Assembly: GCA_964035575.1 (NCBI GenBank)
Contig: OZ037843.1
Location: forward strand, 62,001 to 126,000
DNA from: Rhynchopus sp. YZ270_cl-10
Lineage: Eukaryota; Euglenozoa; Diplonemea; Diplonemida; Diplonemidae
Direction: 5' to 3'
Length of the DNA: 64,000 nucleotides
Shown here in pieces: positions 8,601 through 18,700 of the stretch (position 1 is its first letter; every line of letters starts with the position of its first letter). The translations under genes were made by a program, and so were the position numbers. The notes under the pieces were generated by a model. That model was given only the letters and a program-made list of their open reading frames with translations, was not told where the DNA came from and did not search any database.

Positions 8601-10694
8601 CGGACGCAAACCCTTGACCTTGGCCTTGCTGTAGTACTCTACGGTGCTGCTCTGTAACACAGCGAAAGGGGTGTCCTGTGCCCACAGTGTCGACCCGACG
8701 TCTGGGTACCACGTTACCTGAGTAGCCGACCAGATGTCCTCAATGTCAGAAGGGCCGTAAAAGGAAAAAGGCGCGTGAATTTCCGAGGTGGGGGTAAAAT
8801 GGACATCTCTCTCGGCAGGCGATTTGAATGTTGAGCGCTTGTCGTAGTGGGTGGCCCAACTTCCGCGTGAATGCAATTGTCCCGTCGTTCCTGGGCTTCC
8901 CCTCGAAAGCATCCGCTGCGAGTTGAAGGAAAGGCACATCAGCACGTCAAGATCTTGGTCCATCAGGATGTAGAAGAGAACGGGATATGCGTGGCGTTCC
9001 CGTTCCGGCAGCGGGCACGCAATGTACTTCGGGGGCACCTTGGTGCTCTGTATAGTTTGCTCCAAATTCTGGATTCGTTTCTTTTGTGCTTTTCTTTGGG
9101 AGGAGGTGCTAGATTCAGTTGCCCTTTCGTCGTCCAGTTCTTGCCTCCAGTACACAAGCTGTTGCTTCTTCTCCTCCAGAGCCTTCATGTACTGTGCTTG
9201 CTTGGCAGCCACCTCGGCGCGCTCCGCCTTCCATCTCTGCTGGATCTCTGCAGACCCTTTTGCATACTCCCACGCAAAATCCATCGTACCTTCAGCACTC
9301 GAGCCTTGCAGCGAGAAGACACGCCGTCCGGCCTCCGACGAGAATCGTTGCAAGTACTTCGCGAGTTGCTTCACCTGGGTGCGGGTTTCCTTCTTGTCCG
9401 TCGACACGTGGCTCAGTGAGGTGTATTCCATTGCAACTCCGTAACGCGCCAGTATGGGCCACCTCTGGACACACATGTGGTGCACGACTACGTACGCCGA
9501 CACAACCACAACCATCTCGTGGCTGCGGGAAATCAGCGACGCACCCTTGACAAGCGCCTGGTATCTTTTAACAATCTCTTTGATGCTGTTTGTATCGCAC
9601 TGGAAAACCAACGCCCCACCGGCTGAGACTGTGGAGACGAGGCGTGCAAAGTACTTCTCCACACTGGCCACCGCCAGTTCAGGGAACGCCGCAGAGTTGT
9701 TATACATCCACCAGTTCAAATGTACCGCACTACAGTCGTTCACAAGCGGCATCTGTCCTATCGCTTTCGCAGCTCTGGCTGCTACATCCTCATTCGCGAC
9801 TGAATCGCTTGGCGGTGGGATGAGGGCAAGGCCAACATCAAGCACAGTGTGTGCCCCGATCTCCCCGAGTCTGCACTCTTCTGCACCCTCGTCCGCCTGT
9901 CGTTGCAGAAGAGCATCGAGGTCCCGTTTGCATGCAGACAGAGGCTCCACGACATCGGCGTCAATGTCCTTGCGGTCCTCGGTGTACAGCAGTGCACGGC
10001 TCACTGCGCTCTCCATGATCCCGACGACTTCGTTGCACTCCCCTTGGCTGAGTGGGGTGAATGCAGCCTGGAGCCAGGTCTGCGCCATCCACACATCGAA
10101 GTCCAGCAACAACCTGTCGCTCAGACATTCCCCCAGCAACCGTGGCAAGATGCCACAAGATATCAGAACCCAAGGCCACGACGGCTGAGATGCTGCCGAA
10201 AAATCAGACTTGCAAACCTGGGGCACCGTTGTCGTCTCCGTTGCCGCCATCTTCCCTGCACACTCGATAAACTGCGGTGAGGCCTTGATGCCTTTCCACT
10301 CTTTCCTTAGCTGAGCGAGGGCAGCCTCAAACCTCTCGTCAAACTTTTGCATCTCAGCCTCGGCCACATCCCCGATCGCCACTGTTTGACACCCACACCA
10401 GTCACTGCCGTGCTCCAGACGACCTACACTAACTACCTCCAGAGAGCAGACATCATCCACATCACTCCTACTGCACAACAGCACACACCCATGCTGGTCG
10501 TATTGTTGTTTGATGTTGATCGTCACCCCGTCTTCGCGCACATGGTTCTCCCCTACAAGCGTAGCCACAGCGCCTTTTGCACGATCGGAGTCCTCTCCTA
10601 GCGTTGCACACTGCGACACAAAACCCTTCAATAGACATGTCAACGAAGAGAACGACTCTTCCTTGTACACACGGCGTGTTGCGTTTGGATGCAT
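2676..10694 (-). CDS. Giant helicase-like ATPase, DUF3638/DUF3645 family, copy 1 (2,672 aa)
   Basis: Single intronless frame of 2,672 codons, no signal peptide or transmembrane segment. An N-terminal region of about 480 residues has no recognised domain. A charged coiled coil follows at about 480-560 (AEIQQRWKAERAEVAAKQ), then a long alpha-rich region. The DUF3638-like core carries a Walker A motif QLNMGLGKTRVILP near residue 1690 and a DExx box LILDESDELLHHRYQLVY near 1823. The DUF3645-type segment ALIDTGSLLAGM lies near 2207 and a helicase motif VI-like GAGRMRQLGPQQQG near 2313. A Glu/Lys/Gln-rich helix sits near 2455. Known DUF3638 proteins are huge and have the NMG motif and a DESDE box; their biochemical role is not settled. 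ATP-dependent remodelling of nucleic acid or protein is inference. The start MHPNA is shared by all three copies. Confidence 0.88.
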   Translation of the reverse strand: MHPNATRRVYKEESFSSLTCLLKGFVSQCATLGEDSDRAKGAVATLVGENHVREDGVTINIKQQYDQHGCVLLCSRSDVDDVCSLEVVSVGRLEHGSDWCGCQTVAIGDVAEAEMQKFDERFEAALAQLRKEWKGIKASPQFIECAGKMAATETTTVPQVCKSDFSAASQPSWPWVLISCGILPRLLGECLSDRLLLDFDVWMAQTWLQAAFTPLSQGECNEVVGIMESAVSRALLYTEDRKDIDADVVEPLSACKRDLDALLQRQADEGAEECRLGEIGAHTVLDVGLALIPPPSDSVANEDVAARAAKAIGQMPLVNDCSAVHLNWWMYNNSAAFPELAVASVEKYFARLVSTVSAGGALVFQCDTNSIKEIVKRYQALVKGASLISRSHEMVVVVSAYVVVHHMCVQRWPILARYGVAMEYTSLSHVSTDKKETRTQVKQLAKYLQRFSSEAGRRVFSLQGSSAEGTMDFAWEYAKGSAEIQQRWKAERAEVAAKQAQYMKALEEKKQQLVYWRQELDDERATESSTSSQRKAQKKRIQNLEQTIQSTKVPPKYIACPLPERERHAYPVLFYILMDQDLDVLMCLSFNSQRMLSRGSPGTTGQLHSRGSWATHYDKRSTFKSPAERDVHFTPTSEIHAPFSFYGPSDIEDIWSATQVTWYPDVGSTLWAQDTPFAVLQSSTVEYYSKAKVKGLRPEFATFFLPPEDSSSEQEHTAGNRGYATMHLKPHAFTVKGYLAFAGVRSFSSSVWRKILRIVTERSLPFAEASVAELLRHSAHQLGAFTEGFARKEDGDPFKAAEDLFRTSDPLVEKLVAAFAQLAEEVRECPRDHKGFPVLADLSCFISQFSSDPRGQRLPFLWRGVAARWREVCGFEDVQEVGDKDKEAVMTAYAIRCFLVPKLTAADAALLVEELFRFRQCLARSDEEHPESLATVRRVAAHRLSDVMIHAQADPDTVITPGLRKIFGRMPEHVAGWKNLFDASTGTATCCFEAVAEDNHYSVNLLKGAVLLNGYPPCGLPDEVTQCALYKRSFGETRNFEVSKSASGATFNTLKRDETNCHYDFCICSRTGRVRIFEIREEDGEDSKSELVNLQEAEWSVANLPKMLVDLHTHWHDATRQTLWFREESYLNKRVQYLMTYTLSATGAPEHAVVHEVPAAEMDQPYKHILSLLSEGHLSRFVAAPLSLVPLFERVEEHVHMHAVVDKNEVLWVRLPRLRLSWWVEGDTVRSEQHPNMRLSSEQQHGCVPLFFQNYLVLEGTAGSTRVLIPCGTIVQDEEGAWVAMDGASTSTFKCFAYDLCVRFRQLKAATTTMRLYLAAVFAASGTLVVEQWMGMTAVEFAVQLCRECWSNEPLSAGDMQLLDNVADFGEEVPVLTLICHDLLRSSFRQCKLWEKDRPESSVSTTRLQEARTEYGRAPGRNWRHALSTWELHSSPMDRKAVDLKIRNDHECTLEEYPGDIKEHVKKVELGLRRILKATEQEPGFVPPSFPFTCPNYPGLCAELKDSWERHHRTASYDVPSPEFLSGYVTSLKEEVSAKRAGLQERITDCTTEQAKRHSASFELLHCVNGVPTVTFRDMALLAGTVEFSPSHELNPFLTYQQRVILQNDARRLLELCVLEDKLERILRLVQGDNTRAKIVQELRCVRDWDGDEHPHWLVFEAEGSLQIRPHQYDLAKHLLHHPGSISQLNMGLGKTRVILPMLLLELTRLDAKKAEKILPQIVFLRSLLKEGQGFLSNTLTASTRNLRVYMLPFHRNIELDVPALEGEWREAQRAGGVVLSVPEYKLSLCLKRHELAMHDKPAEAKLLRHLQTMDKTGTLILDESDELLHHRYQLVYAVGKGDSLVDGAIRYEVAAAVLTALNRRGKTLDNIAAVIEVREGIDRFQGFRLVDGRSTHDANVAQLNRVVLDLLCEEIKQHGAPWCLRWLKDYSAEALAMVKDSVLNGSKGADMRFALLEHQRLQLMCLRGLFAHELLAHCLTKRHRVEYGVAYEKRKINLAVPFKAADVPTERSEFSHPDVMVLHTMLAHYYDGLNTTQVGEAVGKLLELSDGAQNYYYKSWFASVASQPSDFSSIDCVRKLDPTNREQHALLHSTYQYSMPVINFWMTQIVLPSEVVAYPEKLSMSAWDLPDRRSVGFSGTNDNHQLLPSYVTQREPDVEELKATNGLMLSHLMRSTVHMIGHVAGRSTGEAALLAAVTGKAGALIDTGSLLAGMPPKEAAAFVLRQASFKLLGKRGVMYFETEASEEGWKVMYTDTNLVSIRHECALTDDVFFAIFDNARCRGSDLKLAQDCVGAVTLGRNLRKDMLMQGAGRMRQLGPQQQGLMLLCPEDVRGQISQSTPSIEEVLGWVIENTGAERERGLSQWADNGVFHYECKNNPRAIQADDQQPLSKYTHPLVETDLEPLVQEQLRNTKVGEYGKECEVILRCCKDLGSGLKVKSTVSDRECEKEKEAQQEQENEQEVERESMKPLAEKVWDYRLAATASSWQAFCATLPWNVVTVSTLQDIWDSAFPGATLRWGSAKLCATSNWKNTVCANNEETALRTLRLVDAVLTFPTGHMLLLSDREADGVLAAMLEEERRHGGAAGEEGKLENCGVDDTLGVETRETNLETTALKLLNGICNGYSSGPELEALDSIVTPNNTFVLRLVAGKGTSSHYHYSQLQKTAERVA

Positions 10695-12708
10695 CTGGTA
10701 AGGTGGTGCGTATTTACGCCCTCAGGGGTGTGCTGATGAGAGGGTTTAAGTTTAAATTGTTTGTTTTCTTTTTTGTGATGTTCGCTGTGTGGTGGAAACT
10801 TTTTATTTTTTGTGTGGGGTGGGGTGGGAGGATTGTACGGTCGAAGAGTTACGGAACTTCAGAACTTCGGGTGATTTAAAAGGAGGAGGCTTTTTTTGGG
10901 AATTACTGGTAGAGTGGCAGTATCTCGCTTTTTCACACGCTATGACTGCACCAAGTGTGGGTCACCTAACAAGTTAAAGGGGGGGTGGGATAATTGTAGT
11001 GGGGGATAACTGTAGAATGGCGGATAAAAATTGAAACCGCACCCTACTTTTCCTTTTTATGTTTTTCCCCTACCCCCGAAAACAATAAAGCAATAAAAAC
11101 AATAAAGACAAAAGGGAGAGGTTGGTGAAACGCACACACCTCGACCTGTCGGTGAAATGTGGCTCTACTCCAACCCGCCCCGGATTAGAAAAATGGAAAA
11201 AAGGATGGGAGTAGGGTACGATATTCAATTTCCTTTTAGCATTGCATGTAATCATAAAAAATATCGCCAGTTCTTCTCAAACAATGGGGGATAGTTGTAG
11301 TGGGGGATAAAAAAAAAAATATCTCTCTTTTTTCCCACCTGAATATCCCCATCCCCAAGGAAAATCCACACCAAAAACGCGGTGTGGGAAATGGGGGATA
11401 ACTGTAGTGCCATTGTAGTGGGGGAAAAAATAAAATAAAACGGGGGGATAATTGTTTTATCCCCCCCCCCCTTTAATGCAAGGCACAAAAAAAAAAGGGA
11501 GTAAAACGAGTGAACAAGTCTGTGGTGGGTGTGGTACGGTGACAGATTTGGAGTGGGTCACGCCTGAACTGTGTGGATGCCTTGTGAGGGTAATTCTGTG
11601 CACCCTTTCGGTGCGGTATGCCACTTTATTCTCACAATAGGCTCTATGCGCCTTTCCTTCCTACGCGGAACCCCCTACCCCCTACCTGTTGTGTTACATG
11701 GCGAGGTTCCACATGGCGGGACAGTCCCTTCCTTCCTCTTGCGGTACAGCCCTCACAGTCTGAAAAGAACCCAAGAAAGATCATGATGATGACGACAGCA
11801 CAACGAGAAAAATAAAATCGATACCGCACTCCTACTTCTCCCGCAAACAATAAAACATACATTCATATACATACTATTTATAACACAAACAGTAAGCACT
11901 AAAGGGAATAAAACAAATAAAAACGATAAAGACAAAAGGGAGAGGTTGTGGTGCAACACACACACTGATGATGATGATAGCACAACGAGAAAAAAACGCT
12001 TCGTTTGTACTGAGAATACCGAATAAAAGAAACGGCGTTTTTAAAAACCAAAAAGCGAATAGGCGGGTTGAACGTTATTGACACTGTGTGCCCACAACGC
12101 CTTCCTTGTTGCTGCCTCGTACTGCGGTTACTTGTTGGTCTACGCAACGGGGTTACACATGGGGACAGCAGCCCTGAATCTTTGACACAAGAGGATTACA
12201 CAGACAGCACATACCTCCCCTCACGACACTGGCAGGCGTGCCCTTGATAAAAAAGGGGGCACTCCTATAGTATAGTATACTATTCCTGTCTTTCCGGCAA
12301 ACAATAAAACAATAAAGACAAAAGGGAGAGGTTGTGGTGCAACACACACACTGATGATGATGATAGCACAACGAGAAAAAACGCTTCGTTTGTACTGAGA
12401 ATACCGAATAAAAGAAACGGTGGTTTTTTTGTTTTCTTCGTTTTTGTTTTTTTGAAAAGTTGAAAAGATAGTTCAAGAAAAAGAGCTGAAAAGTTGTATA
12501 CAAAGCATACAAAAGGCTTGAGTGAAGAGTACGACTGAAAGATCGAAAATGAAAAAAGCAGTAGAGCGAGTTGCTTATACGCCCTTGCCTGGAAGATATA
12601 TGCTCACACGATTTTTGCATATGTACACGAAAATTTGACACAAAACAAGAGCGACACATTGTTTGTCTCGTTTTTTTTTTACAAAACATATTTCTTTTAC
12701 CTGGAAGG
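10695..12708. other. Intergenic spacer between giant-gene copies 1 and 2
   Basis: Second copy of the 662-2675 spacer at the same 10,033-base offset, with no difference seen in the stretches compared. It holds the same G-rich GATAACTGTAG motifs, CAATAAA runs and 110-bp direct repeats (11925-12034 and 12312-12420). No gene seen. Confidence 0.8.
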
Positions 12709-15700
12709 TCATGCCACCCGTTCCGCTGTCTTCTGCAGTTGCGAGTAGTGGTAGTGAGACGACGTCCCCTTGCCTGCTACCAGCCGCAGGACAAAAGTGT
12801 TGTTCGGCGTCACGATACTGTCGAGCGCTTCAAGCTCAGGGCCGCTGCTGTAGCCGTTGCAGATGCCGTTCAGAAGCTTCAGCGCGGTTGTTTCTAAGTT
12901 CGTTTCTCGTGTCTCGACCCCCAGCGTGTCGTCCACACCGCAATTCTCCAGCTTGCCCTCCTCACCTGCTGCACCCCCGTGGCGTCGTTCTTCCTCGAGC
13001 ATCGCTGCCAACACACCGTCCGCCTCTCTGTCACTCAGGAGCAGCATGTGGCCTGTCGGAAACGTCAGCACTGCGTCAACCAACCGAAGCGTGCGCAACG
13101 CTGTCTCTTCGTTGTTCGCGCACACTGTGTTCTTCCAGTTCGACGTGGCACACAGCTTTGCTGACCCCCAGCGAAGGGTTGCTCCCGGAAATGCTGAGTC
13201 CCATATATCCTGAAGGGTGGACACAGTAACAACGTTCCACGGCAGCGTGGCGCAAAACGCCTGCCAGGAGGACGCTGTGGCAGCCAGGCGGTAGTCCCAC
13301 ACCTTCTCTGCTAGGGGCTTCATGCTCTCGCGCTCGACCTCCTGTTCGTTCTCCTGCTCCTGCTGTGCCTCCTTCTCCTTCTCGCATTCGCGGTCAGACA
13401 CAGTTGACTTCACCTTCAGGCCTGACCCCAAGTCTTTGCAGCACCGCAGGATCACCTCACACTCCTTCCCGTATTCACCCACTTTGGTGTTCCGCAGCTG
13501 CTCCTGCACGAGTGGCTCCAAATCCGTCTCAACCAGAGGGTGGGTGTACTTGCTGAGGGGTTGCTGGTCGTCAGCCTGGATGGCACGAGGGTTGTTCTTA
13601 CATTCGTAGTGGAACACGCCGTTGTCGGCCCACTGCGACAGGCCACGTTCCCTCTCCGCTCCTGTGTTCTCGATGACCCAGCCCAGCACCTCTTCGATCG
13701 ACGGTGTGCTCTGAGATATCTGTCCCCTGACGTCCTCAGGACACAGCAACATGAGGCCCTGTTGCTGAGGTCCAAGCTGTCTCATGCGGCCTGCACCCTG
13801 CATCAGCATGTCCTTGCGGAGGTTGCGCCCAAGAGTGACAGCACCCACACAGTCTTGTGCAAGCTTCAGGTCGGATCCCCTGCAACGTGCGTTGTCGAAG
13901 ATGGCGAAGAAAACGTCGTCGGTCAGTGCGCATTCGTGTCGGATGCTGACGAGGTTTGTGTCTGTGTACATCACCTTCCAGCCTTCCTCGCTGGCTTCGG
14001 TTTCGAAGTACATAACACCTCGTTTCCCTAGGAGTTTGAAGGACGCTTGCCGCAGCACAAAGGCAGCAGCTTCCTTCGGCGGCATTCCTGCCAACAGACT
14101 GCCTGTGTCAATCAGCGCTCCTGCCTTGCCCGTCACTGCAGCCAACAGAGCTGCTTCCCCTGTGCTCCTGCCCGCCACGTGCCCTATCATGTGCACGGTG
14201 CTGCGCATCAGGTGGCTCAGCATCAGTCCGTTGGTCGCCTTCAGCTCCTCCACATCGGGTTCCCGCTGTGTCACGTAGCTAGGTAGCAGTTGGTGGTTGT
14301 CGTTCGTGCCGGAGAAGCCGACGGAACGGCGGTCAGGAAGGTCCCAGGCAGACATGGACAGCTTCTCGGGATAGGCCACAACCTCTGACGGGAGCACGAT
14401 CTGTGTCATCCAGAAGTTGATGACAGGCATGCTGTACTGGTATGTACTGTGCAGAAGAGCGTGCTGCTCGCGGTTGGTGGGGTCGAGCTTGCGCACGCAG
14501 TCGATGCTGGAGAAGTCAGACGGCTGCGACGCCACAGACGCAAACCAGCTTTTGTAGTAATAATTCTGCGCACCGTCGCTCAGTTCGAGCAGCTTGCCCA
14601 CCGCCTCACCCACCTGCGTGGTGTTCAGCCCATCGTAGTAGTGCGCCAGCATCGTGTGCAGCACCATCACGTCAGGGTGACTGAACTCAGAACGTTCTGT
14701 CGGCACGTCTGCCGCCTTGAACGGCACAGCAAGGTTGATCTTCCTCTTCTCATACGCGACACCGTACTCCACTCTGTGCCGCTTTGTCAGACAATGCGCC
14801 AGCAACTCGTGCGCAAACAACCCACGGAGACACATCAGCTGCAGCCGTTGGTGCTCCAGCAGGGCGAAACGCATGTCAGCCCCCTTCGACCCATTCAGCA
14901 CGCTGTCCTTAACCATCGCAAGCGCCTCTGCACTGTAGTCCTTTAACCAACGAAGGCACCACGGTGCACCGTGTTGCTTGATCTCCTCGCAGAGGAGGTC
15001 AAGCACCACACGGTTCAGCTGTGCTACGTTCGCATCGTGCGTGGACCGCCCATCCACCAGTCTGAAGCCTTGGAACCGGTCGATGCCTTCTCTCACCTCG
15101 ATGACTGCTGCGATGTTGTCGAGCGTCTTCCCCCGCCTGTTCAGTGCTGTCAGCACGGCAGCTGCCACTTCGTACCGTATGGCGCCGTCCACCAAGCTGT
15201 CGCCCTTGCCCACTGCGTACACAAGCTGGTATCTGTGATGGAGCAGCTCGTCGCTCTCGTCCAGGATCAGTGTTCCTGTCTTGTCCATTGTCTGCAGATG
15301 TCTCAGAAGCTTCGCTTCTGCGGGTTTGTCGTGCATGGCCAGCTCGTGTCGTTTCAGACAGAGGCTGAGCTTGTACTCTGGCACTGAAAGCACCACACCC
15401 CCCGCACGTTGCGCTTCCCTCCACTCACCTTCAAGAGCTGGCACATCAAGTTCGATGTTTCGGTGGAACGGCAGCATGTACACCCGCAGGTTCCGTGTGC
15501 TTGCCGTCAGGGTGTTAGACAGGAACCCCTGTCCTTCCTTCAGCAGCGAACGTAGGAACACAATCTGCGGCAGGATCTTCTCAGCTTTTTTTGCATCCAG
15601 GCGGGTCAGCTCCAGCAGCAGCATCGGGAGGATGACTCGTGTCTTCCCCAGCCCCATGTTGAGCTGTGAGATCGAACCAGGGTGGTGCAGAAGGTGCTTA

Positions 15701-18700
15701 GCGAGGTCATATTGGTGTGGGCGGATCTGCAGCGAGCCTTCTGCCTCGAACACCAGCCAGTGCGGGTGCTCGTCTCCGTCCCAATCTCTCACGCACCGAA
15801 GCTCCTGCACTATCTTGGCGCGGGTGTTGTCGCCTTGCACCAGCCGCAGGATCCTTTCGAGTTTGTCCTCCAGCACGCACAACTCCAGCAGACGGCGTGC
15901 ATCGTTTTGCAAGATGACACGCTGCTGGTATGTCAAAAACGGATTCAATTCGTGCGAAGGCGAGAATTCCACAGTGCCCGCCAACAGAGCCATATCCCTG
16001 AAGGTGACGGTGGGCACTCCATTCACGCAGTGCAGCAACTCGAACGACGCTGAGTGCCTCTTCGCCTGCTCGGTGGTACAGTCCGTGATGCGCTCCTGCA
16101 GGCCTGCACGCTTGGCTGACACCTCCTCCTTCAGGGAGGTCACGTACCCACTCAGAAACTCCGGTGAGGGCACATCATAGCTTGCAGTGCGGTGGTGGCG
16201 CTCCCAACTGTCCTTCAGCTCAGCACACAATCCGGGGTAGTTTGGACACGTGAACGGAAAGGAGGGTGGGACGAAGCCGGGCTCCTGTTCCGTTGCCTTC
16301 AAGATCCTCTTCTTCAGGCCCAACTCCTCCTTCTTCACGTACTCTTTGATGTCTCCCGGGTACTCTTCCAGTGTGCACTCGTGGTCGTTCCGGCTTTTTA
16401 GGTTAACCGCTTTGCGGTCCATTGGGGATGAGTGCAGCTCCCACGTGGAGAGTGCATGCCGCCAGTTCCTCCCAGGTGCTCTGCCGTATTCAGTTCGTGC
16501 CTCCTGCAGTCGTGTCATCTCCAACGCACCTCTCTCTGGCCTGTCCTTCTCCCACAGCTTGCACTGACGGAATGACGAGCGTAACAGGTCGTGGCAAATC
16601 AGAGTCAGCACCGGCACATCTTCGCCAAAGGCCGCCACATTGTCCAGCAGCTGCATGTCCCCAGCACTCAAAGGCTCGTTCGACCAGCACTCCCGACACA
16701 GTTGCACTGCAAACTCCACCGCAGTCATCCCCATCCACTGCTCCACCACCAACGTCCCTGACGCCGCAAACACAGCAGCAAGGTAGAGACGCATCGTTGT
16801 TGTTGCCGCCTTCAGTTGCCTGAACCGCACACACAAGTCGTACGCAAAGCATTTGAACGTGCTCGTGCTCGCCCCATCCATGGCAACCCGTGCACCTTCT
16901 TCATCCTGCACAATCGTCCCGCACGGAATCAACACCCTAGTGCTGCCTGCCGTCCCCTCTAACACGAGGTAGTTTTGGAAAAAGAGGGGAACACACCCGT
17001 GCTGCTGCTCGCTGCTCAGTCGCATGTTGGGGTGCTGTTCGGAGCGCACGGTGTCTCCCTCCACCCACCACGACAGCCGGAGGCGAGGAAGCCGCACCCA
17101 CAGCACCTCATTCTTGTCCACAACTGCATGCATGTGAACGTGCTCCTCGACCCTCTCGAAGAGCGGGACCAAGGAGAGCGGCGCTGCCACGAATCTGCTG
17201 AGGTGGCCCTCAGAGAGCAGAGAGAGGATGTGCTTGTACGGCTGGTCCATCTCTGCAGCTGGCACCTCGTGGACGACAGCGTGCTCGGGTGCTCCTGTCG
17301 CAGAGAGCGTATACGTCATCAAGTACTGCACCCTCTTGTTGAGGTACGACTCCTCCCTGAACCACAGCGTCTGTTGTGATACGTCGTGCCAGTGGGTGTG
17401 CAGGTCGACTAGCATCTTCGGCAGGTTCGCCACACTCCACTCCGCCTCCTGTAGACTCACAAGCTCTGATTTGTTGTCCTCTCCATCTTCCTCCCGAATC
17501 TCGAAGATCCGCACCCTGCCTGTGCCGCTGCAAATGCAGAAGTCGTAGTGGCAGTTTGTTTCGTCCCGCTTCAGTGTATTAAACGTGGCACCGGACGGGC
17601 TCTTGCTGACTTCGAAGTTTCGCGTCTCGCCGAAGCTCCGTTTGTACAACGCGCACTGCGTCACCTCGTCAGGCAGGCCGCAAGGAGGGTACCCGTTCAG
17701 CAGCACAGCCCCCGTGAGCAGGTTCACAGAGTAGTGGTCGCCCTCTGCTACGGCAGCGAAGCAGCACGTCGCCGTTCCTGTCAACGGGTCAGAGAGGTTT
17801 TCCCAGAGGGCAATATATTCCGGCATCCTGCCGAAGATCTTCCGCAGCCCTGGAGTGATCACTGTGTCAGGGTCCGCCTGTGCGTGAATCATCACATCGC
17901 TCAGCCTATGTGCTGCAACGCGTCGCACAGTCGCCAATGACTCCGGATGCTCCTCGTCCGACCTGGCGAGGCACTGACGGAACCTGAAGAGCTCCTCCAC
18001 AAGCAGAGCCGCGTCTGCAGCAGTCAGCTTCGGGACAAGAAAGCAGCGTATGGCGTACGCAGTCATCACAGCCTCCTTGTCCTTGTCGCCCACCTCCTGC
18101 ACATCCTCAAACCCGCAAACCTCCCTCCACCTGGCTGCCACCCCCCTCCACAGAAACGGAAGCCTCTGACCGCGCGGATCCGAGGAGAACTGGCTGATGA
18201 AGCAAGACAGGTCTGCCAGCACTGGGAACCCCTTGTGATCCCGAGGGCACTCACGCACCTCCTCCGCGAGCTGTGCAAAAGCAGCGACAAGCTTTGCGAC
18301 GAGAGGATCAGAAGGGCGGAACAGGTCTTCTGCTGCTTTGAAGGGATCACCGTCTTCCTTCCTCGCAAACCTCTCTGTGAAGGCACCGAGCTGGTGCGCA
18401 GAGTGGCGCAGCAGCTCAGCCACACTCGCCTCTGCAAACGGGAGGGAGCGTTCCGTCACAATCCGGAGGATCTTCCTCCACACCGAGGACGAGAAGGACC
18501 TCACACCTGCGAAGGCAAGGTGCCCCTTCACTGTGAAGGCATGTGGCTTCAGGTGCATGGTGGCGTACCCTCTGTTCCCTGCAGTGTGCTCCTGCCCCGA
18601 CGACGAGTCTTCAGGTGGGAGGAGAAAAGCCGCGAACTCCGGACGCAAACCTTCGAACACCGCCTTGCTGTAGTACTCTGTGGTGCTGTTCTGTAATACA

